Below, in pieces: positions 1 to 11,142 of a stretch of 64,000 bases of DNA. The DNA comes from Hydractinia symbiolongicarpus (Eukaryota > Cnidaria > Hydrozoa > Anthoathecata > Hydractiniidae). The stretch lies in assembly GCF_029227915.1 (NCBI RefSeq), contig NC_079875.1, positions 2,356,001-2,420,000 of the forward strand, given 5' to 3'. The translations under genes were made by a program, and so were the position numbers. The notes beneath the pieces were generated by a model. That model was not told the origin of the DNA. It ran no database searches and saw only the letters and a list, made by a program, of their open reading frames with translations. The first letter of the stretch is position 1. Each line of letters starts with the position of its first letter.

Positions 1-2233
1 ATGAGACTTGTAGTTTTCAGAAATGTTTTCATTTTTGATGAGACGCTGAATAAAAGAAGTTTAATCGCCGGCAAACGAAAACCCGCGATTTCCCGTAAAT
101 CCCGGACTTGGCCCGTATAGTCAAAAGTATACAAAGAAAGTACCCAGGGAGTAAACTCATTTCCCGAACGATTTTTTAAATTATTATTTCACCACTAAAG
201 CCCATGAGACTTGTAGTTTTCAGAAATGTTTTCATTTTTGATGAGACGCTTAATGAAAGTGGTTTAATCGCTGGCAAACGAAAACCCGCGATTTCGCGTA
301 AATCCCGGGCTTGGCCCGTATAGTCGAATGCATACAAAAAAAGTACCCAGGGAGTAAACTTATTTCCCGAACGATTTTTTAAATTATTTTTTCACCACTA
401 AAACGCATGAGACTTGTAGTTTCCAGAAATGTTTTCATTTTTGATGAGACGCTTAGTGAATGTGGTTTAATCGCCGGCAAACGAAAACCCGCGATTTCCC
501 GTAAATCCCGGGCTTGGCCCGTATAGTCGAATGTATACAAGGAAAGTACCCTGTGAGTAAACTCATTTCCAAAACGATTTTTTAAATTATCTTTTCACCA
601 CTAAAACGCATGAGACTTGTAGTTTTCAAAAATGTTTTCATTTTTGATGAGACGCTTAGTGAAAGTGGTTTAATCGCCGGCAAACGAAAACCCGCGATTT
701 CCCGTAAATCCCGGGCTTGGCCCGTATAGTCGAATGTATACAAAAAAAGTACCCAGGGAGTAAACTCATTTCTCGAACGATTTTTTAAATTATTTTTTTA
801 CCACTAAAACGCATGAGACTTGTACTTTTCAGAAATGTTTTCATTTTTGATGAGACGCTTAGTGAAAGTGGTTTAATCGCCGGCAAACGAAAACCCGCGA
901 TTTCCCGTAAATCCCGGGCTTGGCCCGTATAGTCGAATGTATACAAGGAAAGTACCCTGTGAGTAAACTCATTTCCAAAACGATATTTTAAATTATCTTT
1001 TCACCACTAAAACGCATGAGACTTGTAGTTTTCAAAAATGTTTTCATTTTTGATGAGACGCTGAATAAAAGAAGTTTAATCGCCGGCAAACGAAAACCCG
1101 CGATTTCCCGTAAATCCCGGGCTTGGCCCGTATAGTCGAATGTATACAAGGAAAGTACCCTGTGAGTAAACTCATTTCCAAAACGATTTTTTAAATTATC
1201 TTTTCACCACTAAAACGCATGAGACTTGTAGTTTTCAAAAATGTTTTCATTTTTGATGAGACGCTTAGTGAAAGTGGTTTAATCGCCGGCAAACGAAAAC
1301 CTGCGATTTCCCGTAAATCCCGGACTCGGCCCGTATAGTCAAAAGTATACAAATAAAGTACCGAGGGAGTAAACTCATTTCCCGAACGATTTTTTAAATT
1401 ATTATTTCACCACTAAAGCCCATGAGACTTGTAGTTTTCAGAAATGTTTTCATTTTTGATGAGACGCTGAATAAAAGAAGTTTAATCGCCGGCAAACGAA
1501 AACCCGCGATTTCCCGTAAATCCCGGGCTTGGCCCGTATAGTCGAATGTATACAAGGAAAGTACCCTGTGAGTAAACTCATTTCCAAAACGATTTTTTAA
1601 ATTATCTTTTCACCACTAAAACGCATGAGACTTGTAGTTTTCAAAAATGTTTTCATTTTTGATGAGACGCTTAGTGAAAGTGGTTTAATCGCCGGCAAAC
1701 GAAAACCCGCGATTTCCCGTAAATCCCGGGCTTGGCCCGTATAGTCGAATGTATACAAAAAAAGTACCCAGGGAGTAAACTCATTTCCCAAACGATTTTT
1801 TAAATTATAATTTCACCACTAAAGCCCATGAGACTTGTAGTTTTTAAAAATGTTTTCATTTTTGATGAGACGCTGAATAGAAGAAGTTTAATCGCCGGCA
1901 AACGAAAACCAGCGATTTCCCGTAAATCCCGGACTCGGCCCGTATAGTCAAAAGTATACAAAGAAAGTACCCAGGGAGTAAACTCATTTCCCGAACGATT
2001 TTTTAAATTATTTTTTCACCACTAAAGCCCATGAGACTTGTAGTTTTCAGAAATGTTTTCATTTTTGATGAGACGCTTAATGAAAGTGGTTTAATCGCCG
2101 GCAAACGAAAACCCGCGATTTCCCGTAAATCCCGGGCTTGGCCCGTATAGTCGAATGTATACAAAAAAAGTACCCAGGGAGTAAACTTATTTCCCGAACG
2201 ATTTTTTAAATTATTATTTCACCACTAAAGCCC

Positions 2234-2436
2234 ATGAGACTTGTAGTTTTCAGAAATGTTTTCATTTTTGATGAGACGCTTAATGAAAGTGGTTTAATCG
2301 CCGGCAAACGAAAACCCGCGATTTCCCGTAAATCCCGGGCTTGGCCCGTATAGTCGAATGTATACAAAAAAAGTACCCAGGGAGTAAACTCATTTCCCAA
2401 ACGATTTTTTAAATTATTATTTCACCACTAAAGCCC
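2234..2436. repeat. Reference satellite A monomer, type 1
   Basis: A full-length 203-bp unit representative of type 1. The diagnostic positions read CTTAATGAAAGTGG, GGGCTTGGCCCG and AGTCGAATGTATAC. It contains a perfect short dyad at 2336-2348, CGGGC-TTG-GCCCG (5-bp arms, 3-nt loop). It also has GCCGGC and CCCGGG palindromes. No coding signal is evident. Confidence 0.9.
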
Positions 2437-2639
2437 ATGAGACTTGTAGTTTTTAAAAATGTTTTCATTTTTGATGAGACGCTGAATAAAAGAAGTTTAA
2501 TCGCCGGCAAACGAAAACCCGCGATTTCCCGTAAATCCCGGACTCGGCCCGTATAGTCAAAAGTATACAAAGAAAGTACCCAGGAAGTAAACTCATTTCC
2601 CGAACGATTTTTTAAATTATTTTTTCACCACTAAAGCCC
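2437..2639. repeat. Reference satellite A monomer, type 2
   Basis: A full-length 203-bp unit representative of type 2: CTGAATAAAAGAAG, GGACTCGGCCCG and AGTCAAAAGTATAC. Compared with type 1, the substitution in GGACTCGG breaks the CGGGC/GCCCG dyad. Types 1 and 2 alternate irregularly along the array, so there is no fixed dimer across all of it. Confidence 0.9.
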
Positions 2640-2952
2640 ATGAGACTTGTAGTTTTCAGAAATGTTTTCATTTTTGATGAGACGCTTAATAAAAGTGGTT
2701 TAATCGCCGGCAAACGAAAACCCGCGATTTCCCGTAAATCCCGGGCTTGGCCCGTATAGTCGAATGTATACAAAAAAAGTACCCAGGGAGTAAACTTAAT
2801 GAAAGTGGTTTAATCGTCGGCAAACGAAAACCCGCGATTTCCCGTAAATCCCGGACTCGGCCCGTATAGTCAAAAGTATACAAAGAAAGTACCCAGGGAG
2901 TAAACTCATTTCCCGAACGATTTTTTAAATTATTATTTCACCACTAAAGCCC
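2640..2952. repeat. Fused satellite A monomer (313 bp, 93-bp deletion)
   Basis: Two adjacent monomers occupy 313 bp instead of 406. The sequence runs from GTAAACTTA of one unit straight into CTTAATGAAAGTGG of the next. The four bases CTTA at 2795-2798 occur at both ends of the lost segment, so this is a deletion at short homology. The array resumes normal phase at 2953. Confidence 0.9.
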
Positions 2953-3156
2953 ATGAGACTTGTAGTTTTCAGAATTTTTTTCATTTTTGATGAGACGCTT
3001 AATGAAAGTGGTTTAATCGCCGGCAAACGAAAACCCGCGATTTCCCGTAAATCCCGGGCTTGGCCCGTATAGTCCGAATGTATACAAAAAAAGTACCCAG
3101 GGAGTAAACTCATTTCCAAAACGATTTTTTAAATTATTTTTTCACCACTAAAACGC

Positions 3157-3323
3157 GTGAGACTTGTAGTTTTCAAAAGTGTTTTCATTTTTGATGAGAC
3201 GCTGAATAAAAGAAGTTTAATCCCGGGTTCGGCCCGCATAGTTGAATGTATATAAAGAAAGTACCCAGGGAGGAAACTGATTTCCCGAACGATTTTTTAA
3301 ATTATTTCTGCACACTAGAAAAA
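3157..3323. repeat. Satellite A monomer with 35-bp deletion
   Basis: The monomer passes from AGTTTAATC directly into CCGGGTTCGGCCCG, losing about 35 bp that normally carry GCCGGCAAACG and CGATTTCCCG. AATC (3219-3222) is present at both breakpoints, again a short-homology deletion. Its neighbour at 3324 is a divergent class with AAATACCACG and CTTGTCCCG. Similar divergent units recur at about 6367 and 9003. Confidence 0.85.
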
Positions 3324-4336
3324 ATGAGACTTGTAGTTTCCAAAAATGTTTTCATTTTTAATGAGACGCTTTATGAAAGAGGTTTAATCGCCGGCAAACG
3401 AAATACCACGATTTCCCTAAATCCCGGGCTTGTCCCGTATAGTCGAATGTTTACAAAGAAAGTACCCTATGAGTAAACTCATTTACAGAACGATTTTTTA
3501 ATTTACCTCTTCACCACTAAAACGCATGAGACTTGTATTTTTCAAATATGTTTTCATTTTTGATGAGACGCTGAATAAAAGGAGTTTAATCGCCGGCAAA
3601 CGAAAACCGCGATTTCCCGTAAATCCCGGACTCGGCCCGTATAGTCAAAAGTATACAAAGAAAGTACCCAGGGAGTAAACTCATTTCCCGAACGATTTTT
3701 TGAATTATTTATTCACCACTAAAACGCATGAGACTTTTAGTTTTCAGAAATAATTTTATTTTTGATGAGACGCTTAGTGAAAGTGGTTTAATCGCCGGCA
3801 AACGAAAACCCGCGACTTCCCGTAAATTTTGGGCTTGGCCCGTATAGTCGAATGTATACAAGGAAAGTACCCTGTGAGTAAACTCATTTCCAAAACGATT
3901 TTTTAAATTATTATTTCACCACTAAAGCCCATGAGACTTGTAGTTTTCAGAAATGTTTTCATTTTTGATATGACGCTTAATGAAAGTGGTTTAATCACCG
4001 GCAAACGAAAACCCGCGATTTCCCGTAAATCCCGGGCTTGGCCCGTATAGTCGAATGTATACAAAAAAAGTACTCAGGGAGTAAACTCATTTCCAAAACG
4101 ATTTTTTCAATTATTTTTTCACCACTAAAACGCGTGAGACTTGTAGTTTTCAAAAGTGTTTTCATTTTTGATGAGACGCTGAATAAAAGGAGTTTAATCG
4201 CCGGCAAACGAAAACCCGCGATTTCCCGTAAATCCCGGACTCGGCCCGTATAGTCAAAAGTATACAAAGAAAGTACCAAGGGAGTAAACTCATTTCCCGA
4301 ACGATTTTTTAAATTATGTTTTCACCACTAAAACAC

Positions 4337-6366
4337 ATGAGACTTGTAGTTTTCAAAAGTGTTTTCATTTTTGATGAGACGCTGAATAAAAGGAGTTTAA
4401 TCGCCGGCAAACGAAAACCCGCGATTTCCCGTAAATCCCGGACTCGGCCCGTATAGTCAAAAGTATACAAAGAAAGTACCAAGGGAGTAAACTCATTTCC
4501 CGAACGATTTTTTAAATTATGTTTTCACCACTAAAACACATGAGACTTGTAGTTTTCAGAAATGTTTTCATTTTTGATGAGACGCTTAGTGAAAGTGGTT
4601 TAATCGCCGGCAAACAAAAACCCGCGATTTCCCGTAAATCCCGGGCTTGGCCCGTATAGTCGAATGTATACGAGGAAAGTACCCTGTGAGTAAACTCATT
4701 TCCAAAACGATTTTTTAAATTATCTTTTCACCACTAAAACGCATGAGACTTGTAGTTTTCAAAAATGTTTTCATTTTTGATGAGACGCTGAATAAAAGGA
4801 GTTTAATCGCCGGCAAACGAAAACCAGCGATTTCCCGTAAATCCCGGACTCGGCCCGTATAGTCAAAAGTATACAAAGAAAGTACCGAGGGAGTAAACTT
4901 ATTTCCCGAACGATTTTTTAAATTATTATTTCACCACTAAAGCCCATGAGACTTGTAGTTTTCAGAAATGTTTTCATTTTTGATGAGACGCTTGATGAAA
5001 CTGGTTTAATCGCCGGCAAACGAAAACCCGCGATTTCTTGTAAATCGCGGGCTTGGCCCGTATAGTCGAATGTATACAAAAAAAGTACCCTGTAAGTAAA
5101 CTCATTTCCAAAACGATTTTTTAAATTATCTTTTTACCACTAAAACGCATGAGACTTGTAGTTTTCAAAAATAATTTCATTTTTGATGAGACGCTGATTA
5201 AAAGGAGTTTAATCGCCGGCAAACGAAAACCCGCGATTTCCCGTAAATCCCGGACTCGGCCCGTATAGTCAAAAGTATACAAAGAAAGTACCAAGGGAGT
5301 AAACTCATTTCCCGAACGATTTTTTAAATTATGTTTTCACCACTAAAACACATGAGACTTGTAGTTTTCAAAAGTGTTTTCATTTTTGATGAGACGCTGA
5401 ATAAAAGGAGTTTAATCGCCGGCAAACGAAAACCCGCGATTTCCCGTAAATCCCGGACTCGGCCCGTATAGTCAAAAGTATACAAAGAAAGTACCAAGGG
5501 AGTAAACTCATTTCCCGAACGATTTTTTAAATTATGTTTTCACCACTAAAACACATGAGACTTGTAGTTTTCAGAAATGTTTTCATTTTTGATGAGACGC
5601 TTAGTGAAAGTGGTTTAATCGCCGGCAAACAAAAACCCGCGATTTCCCGTAAATCCCGGGCTTGGCCCGTATAGTCGAATGTATACGAGGAAAGTACCCT
5701 GTGAGTAAACTCATTTCCAAAACGATTTTTTAAATTATCTTTTCACCACTAAAACGCATGAGACTTGTAGTTTTCAAAAATGTTTTCATTTTTGATGAGA
5801 CGCTGAATAAAAGGAGTTTAATCGCCGGCAAACGAAAACCAGCGATTTCCCGTAAATCCCGGACTCGGCCCGTATAGTCAAAAGTATACAAAGAAAGTAC
5901 CGAGGGAGTAAACTTATTTCCCGAACGATTTTTTAAATTATTATTTCACCACTAAAGCCCATGAGACTTGTAGTTTTCAGAAATGTTTTCATTTTTGATG
6001 AGACGCTTGATGAAACTGGTTTAATCGCCGGCAAACGAAAACCCGCGATTTCTTGTAAATCGCGGGCTTGGCCCGTATAGTCGAATGTATACAAAAAAAG
6101 TACCCTGTAAGTAAACTCATTTCCAAAACGATTTTTTAAATTATCTTTTTACCACTAAAACGCATGAGACTTGTAGTTTTCAAAAATAATTTCATTTTTG
6201 ATGAGACGCTGATTAAAAGAAGTTTAGTCGCCGGCAAACGAAAACCCGCCATTTCCCGTAAACCCCGGACTCGGCCCGTATAGTCAAAAGTATACGAAGA
6301 AAGTACCCAGGGAGTAAACTCATTTCCCGAAAGATTTTTTATATTATTTTTTCACCACTAAAACGC
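4337..6366. repeat. Satellite A 5-mer HOR, 1015 bp x 2
   Basis: Copies 4337-5351 and 5352-6366 are offset by exactly 1015 bp (5 x 203). Private variants recur at that offset: GGCAAACAAAAACCC (near 4612 and 5627), GTATACGAGG, AAAACCAGCG, GATGAAACTGG with TTCTTGTAAATCGCGGG, and AAAATAATTTC. The copies part company in the last unit (6200 onward: GTCGCCGG, CCGCCATTTCC). The monomer at 5149 is chimeric. Its start (GATTAAAA) matches the unit at 6164 and its end (GTACCAAGGG) matches the unit at 4134, which marks the unequal-exchange point near 5205. Confidence 0.9.
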
Positions 6367-7380
6367 ATGAGACTTGTAGTTTTCAAAAGTGTTTTTATTT
6401 TTGATGAGACACTGAATAAAAGAAGTTTAATCGCCGGCAAACGAAATACCACGATTTACCTAAATCCCGGGCTTGTCCCGTATAGTCGATTGTTTACAAA
6501 GAAAGTACCCTGTGAGTAAACTCATTTCCAGAACGATTTTTTAAATTATTTTTTCACCACTAAAACGCGTGAGACTTGTAGTTTTCAAAAGTGTTTTCAT
6601 TTTTGATGAGACACTGAATAAAAGAAGTTTAATCGCCGGCAAACGAAAACCCGCGATTTCCCGTAAATCCCGGACTCGGCCCGTATAGTCAAAAGTATAC
6701 AAAGAAAGTACCCAGGGAGTAAACTCATTTCCCGAACGATTTTTTAAATTATTTTTTCACCACTAAAACGCATGAGACTTGTAGTTTTTAGAAATGTTTT
6801 CATTTTTGATGAGACGCTGAATAAAAGAAGTTTAATCGCCGGCAAACGAAAACCCGCGATTTCCCGTAAATCCCGGACTCGGCCCGTATGGTCAAAAGTA
6901 TACAAAGAAAGTACCCAGGGAGTAAACTCATTTCCCGAACGATTTTTTAAATTATTATTTCACCACTAAAGCCCATGAGACTTGTAGTTTTCAGAAATGT
7001 TTTCATTTTTGATGAGACGCTTATTGAAAGTGGTTTAATCGCCGGCAAACGAAAACCCGCGATTTCCCGTAAATCCCGGGCTTGGCCCGTATAGTCGAAT
7101 GTATACAAAAAAAGTACCCTGTGAGTAAACTCATTTCCAAAACGATTTTTTAAATTATCTTTTTACCACTAAAACGCATGAGACTTGTAGTTTTCAAAAA
7201 TGTTTTCATTTTTGATGAGACGCTGATTAAAAGAAGTTTAATCGCCGGCAAACGAAAACCCGCGATTTCCCGTAAATCCCGGACTCGGCCCGTATAGTCA
7301 AAAGTATACAAAGAAAGTACCCAGGGAGTAAACTCATTTCCCGAACGATTTTTTAAATTACTTTTTCACCACTAAAACGC

Positions 7381-8192
7381 ATGAGACTTGTAGTTTTCAG
7401 AAATGTTTTCATTTTTGATGAGACGCTTAGTGAAAGTGGTTTAATCGCCGGCAAACGTAAACCCGCGATTTCCCGTAAATCCCAGGCTTGGCCCGTATAG
7501 TCGAATGTATACAAAGAAAGTATCCTGTGAGTAAACTCATTTCCCAAACGATTTTTTAAATTATTATTTCACCACTAAAGCCCATGAGACTTGTAGTTTT
7601 TAAAAATGTTTTCATTTTTGATGAGACGCTGATTAAAAGAAGTTTAATCGCCGGCAAACTAAAACCCGCGATTTCCCGTAAATCCCGTACTCGGCCCGTA
7701 TAGTCAAAAGTATACAAAGAAAGTACCCAGGGAGTAAACTCATTTCCCGAACGATTTTTTAAATTATTTTTTCACCACTAAAACGCATGAGACTTGTAGT
7801 TTTCAGAAATGTTTTCATTTTTGATGAGACGCTTAGTGAAAGTGGTTTAATCGCCGGCAAACGTAAACCCGCGATTTCCCGTAAATCCCAGGCTTGGCCC
7901 GTATAGTCGAATGTATACAAAGAAAGTATCCTGTGAGTAAACTCATCTCCCAAACGATTTTTTAAATTATTATTTCACCACTAAAGCCCATGAGACTTGT
8001 AGTTTTTAAAAATATTTTAATTTTTGATGAGACGCTGAATAAAAGAAGTTTAATCGCCGGCAAACGAAAACCCGCGATTTCCCGTAAATCCCGGACTCGG
8101 CCCGTATAGTCAAAAGTATACAAAGAAAGTACCCAGGGAGTAAACTCATTTCCCGAACGATTTTTTAAATTATTATTTCACCACTAAAGCCC
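7381..8192. repeat. Satellite A dimer HOR, 406 bp x 2
   Basis: Units 7381-7786 and 7787-8192 share private changes in the first monomer: GGCAAACGTAAACCC, ATCCCAGGCTTGG and AGTATCCTGTGAG. The second monomers differ at a few sites (GGCAAACTAAAA and CCGTACTCGG in the first copy only), so the duplication is recent but not brand new. Confidence 0.85.
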
Positions 8193-9924
8193 ATGAGACT
8201 TGTAGTTTTTAAAAATGTTTTCATTTTTGATGAGACGCTGAATAAAAGAAGTTTAATCGCCGGCAAACGAAAACCCGCGATTTCCCGTAAATCCCGGACT
8301 CGGCCCGTATAGTCAAAAGTATACAAAGAAAGTACCCAGGAGTAAACTCATTTCCCGAACGATTTTTTAAATTATTATTTCACCACTAAAGCCCATGAGA
8401 CTTGTAGTTTTCAGAAATGTTTTCATTTTTGATGAGACGCTTAATGAAAGTGGTTTAATCGCCGGCAAACGAAAACCCGCGATTTCCTGTAAATCCCGGG
8501 CATGGCCCGTATAGTCGAATGTATACAAAAAAAGTACCCTGTGAGTAAACTCATTTCCAAAACGATTTTTTAAATTATCTTTTTACCACTAAAACGCATA
8601 AGACTTGTAGTTTTCAAAAATGTTTTCATTTTTAATGAGACGCTGATTAAAAGAAGTTTAATCGCCGGCAAACGAAAACCCGCCATTTCCCGTAAACCCC
8701 GGACTCGGCCCGTATAGTCAAAAGTATACAAAGAAACTACCCAGGGAGTAAACTCACTTCCCGAACGATTTTTTATATTATTTTTTCACCACTAAAACGC
8801 ATGAGACTTGTAGTTTTCAAAAGTGTTTTCATTTTTGATGAGACGCTGAATAAAAGAAGTTTAATCGCCGGCAAACGAAAACCCGCGATTTCCCGTAAAT
8901 CCCGGGCTTGGCCCGTATAGTTGAATGTATATAAAGAAAGTTCCCAGGGAGTAAACTGATTTCCCGAACGATTTTTCAAATTATTTCTGCACCACTAGAA
9001 GGAATGAGACTTGTAGTTTCCAAAAATGTTTTCATTTTTAATGAGACGCTTAATGAAAGAGGTTTAATCTCCGGAAACGAAATACCACGATTTCCCTAAA
9101 TCCCGGGCTTGTCCCGTATAGTCGAATGTTTACAAAGAATGTACCCTGTGAGTAAACTCATTTCCAGAACGATTTTTTAAATTATTTTTCACCACTAAAA
9201 CGCGTGAGACTTGTAGTTTTCAAAAGTGTTTTCATTTTTGATGAGACGCTGAATAAAAGAAGTTTAATCGCCGGCAAACGAAAACCCGCGATTTCCCCTA
9301 AATCCCGGACTCGGCCCGTATAGTCAAAAGTATGCAAAGAAAGTACCCAGGGAGTAAACTCAATTCCCGAACGATTTTTTAAATTATCTTTTCACCACTA
9401 AAACGCATGAGACTTGTAGTTTTCAAAAATGTTTTCATTTTTGATGAGACGCTGAATAAAAGGAGTTTAATCGCCGGCAAACGAAAACCTGCGATTTCCC
9501 GTAAATCCTGGACTCGGCCGTATAGTCAAAAGTATACAAAGAAAGTACTAAGTCCCACAGTCAATCGTTTTATTGATAAAAGCGATACATCCTATTGACA
9601 TGAGAAAAATATCGCTAAATACATGTTGGCACGAATATGTGACGCAACCGTTGTAACTGAAGCGGATTGACACCGTTAGAAAGTCAATGAAATGCAGTTT
9701 TTGAAACTGTCTCTATTTCTTCAACGCGCGCTAACGGCTAGGATTTGTCCCACAGTGAAGAATGACTTATTTGTCTAAATTTTTAAATAAAGCGCTACCA
9801 CAGGGCCCAGTGCAATCGCTGAGTTCCGGCAATCACGTCAAATTAAGAAGAATGTTATTTCTTTTAGTTCAATTGTCTCATTTATCACATTTATCAGTTT
9901 ACAGTCCAAAGTTAGTGCAATTAG

Positions 9925-10439
9925 GTCCCACAGTCAATCGTTTCATTGTTAAAATCGATACAACCTAGTAATACCGGAAAGATATCACGAAATACATGTT
10001 GGTACGAATATGTGACTCAACCGTTGTAACTCAAACGGATTATAACTGTTAGAAGGTCAATGAAATGTAGTTTTTGAAACTTTCGCTATTTCTTCAGCGC
10101 GCGATAACGGCTAGGATTAGTCCCGCAGTAAAGAATGACTTGCTTATCTAAATTTTTAAATGAAGCGCTACCACAGCGCCCAGTGTAATCGCTGAGTTCC
10201 GGCAATCATGTCAAGTTAAGAAGAATGTTATTTCTTCAGAGCGCGCTAAGGGCTAGGATTGGTCCCACAGTGAAGAATGACTTATTTGTCTAAATTTTTA
10301 AATGAAGCGCTACCACAGCGCCCAGTGTAATCGCTGAGTTCCGGCAATCGTGTCAAATTAAGCTGAATGTTATTTCTTGGAGTCCAATTGTCTGATTTAT
10401 CACATTTATCAGTTCACAGTCCAAAGTTAGTGCAATTAA
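9925..10439. repeat. Long-variant satellite B monomer (515 bp)
   Basis: After AAGAAGAATGTTATTTCTT the sequence jumps back to CAGAGCGCGCTAAGG, repeating about 142 bp (second TCCCACAGT, GCGCTACCACAGCGCCC and CTGAGTTCCGG) before finishing normally. The join is at TATTTCTT, which every B monomer has twice, 142 bp apart. The same variant recurs at 15159, 16378, 17597, 18816, 20035, 37980 and 38867. Confidence 0.9.
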
Positions 10440-10769
10440 GTCCCACAGTCAATCGTTTCATTGATAAATACGATGCATCCTATTGACATGAAAAAAATAT
10501 CGCTAAATACATGTTGGCAAGAATGTGTGACGCAACCGTTGTAACTGAAGCGGATTGATACCGTTAGAAAGTTAATGAAATGTAGTTTTTAAAACTGTCG
10601 CTATTTCTTCAGCGGCGATAACCGCTAGGATTGGTCCCACAGTAAAGAATGACTTACTTATCTAAATTTTTAAATGAAGCGCTACCACAGCGCCCAGTGT
10701 AATTTCTTGGAGTCCAATTGTCTGATTTATCACATTTATCAGTTCACAGTCCAAAGTTAGCGCAATTAA

Positions 10770-11142
10770 GTCCCACAGTCAATCGTTTCATTGATAAAAG
10801 CGATGCATCCTATTGACATGAAAAAAATATCGCTAAATACATGTTGGCACGAATATGTGACGCAACCGTTGTAACTGAAGCGGATTGATTCCGTTAGAAA
10901 GTCAATGAAATGTAGTTTTTGAAACTGTCTCTATTTCTTCAACGCGCGCTAACGGCTAGGATTTGTCCCACAGTGAAGAATGACTTATTTGTCTAAATTT
11001 TTAAATAAAGCGCTACCACAGGGCCCAGTGCAATCGCTGAGTTCCGGCAATCGTGTCAAATTAAGCTGAATGTTATTTCTTGGAGTCCAATTGTCTGATT
11101 TATCACATTTATCAGTTCACAGTCCAAAGTTAGTGCAATTAA
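10770..11142. repeat. Reference satellite B monomer (373 bp)
   Basis: A full-length unit from one phase mark to the next. TCCCACAGT occurs twice per unit, at the start and about 195 bp later. The two halves share little else, so an ancestral half-length unit is only a weak possibility. Stop codons occur in most frames, and the longest frames (about 69 codons) are not conserved as protein. Confidence 0.9.

Larger units (their letters stand above)
1..9548. repeat. Satellite A array, ~203-bp monomer
   Basis: A head-to-tail tandem array. The phase mark ATGAGACTTGTAG recurs at 1, 204, 407, 610, 813 and 1016, and then nearly every 203 bp, giving about 47 monomers. Each monomer carries GCCGGCAAACGAAAACCCGC, a CCCGTAAATCCCGG block, a GTATAC block and an ACGATTTTTTAAATTAT block, then CACCACTAAA before the next unit. 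Two diagnostic types are intermixed. Type 1 reads CTTA(A/G)TGAAAGTGG, then GGGCTTGG and TCGAATGTATAC. Type 2 reads CTGAATAAAAGAAG, then GGACTCGG and TCAAAAGTATAC. Because 203 is not a multiple of 3, an open frame cannot pass from one unit to the next in frame, and the 60-95-codon frames are chance openings. The left edge is cut by the window, so the array is longer than seen. I do not recognise the family by name. Confidence 0.97.

Noticed and set aside
1-9548. Repeated 60-95-codon frames on both strands in satellite A (for example 1597-1791 and 3995-4279)
   Set aside because: They are the same satellite segment seen again and again. The 203-bp unit shifts frame each copy, no start context or domain is evident, and frames vanish in neighbouring monomers with one-base changes.
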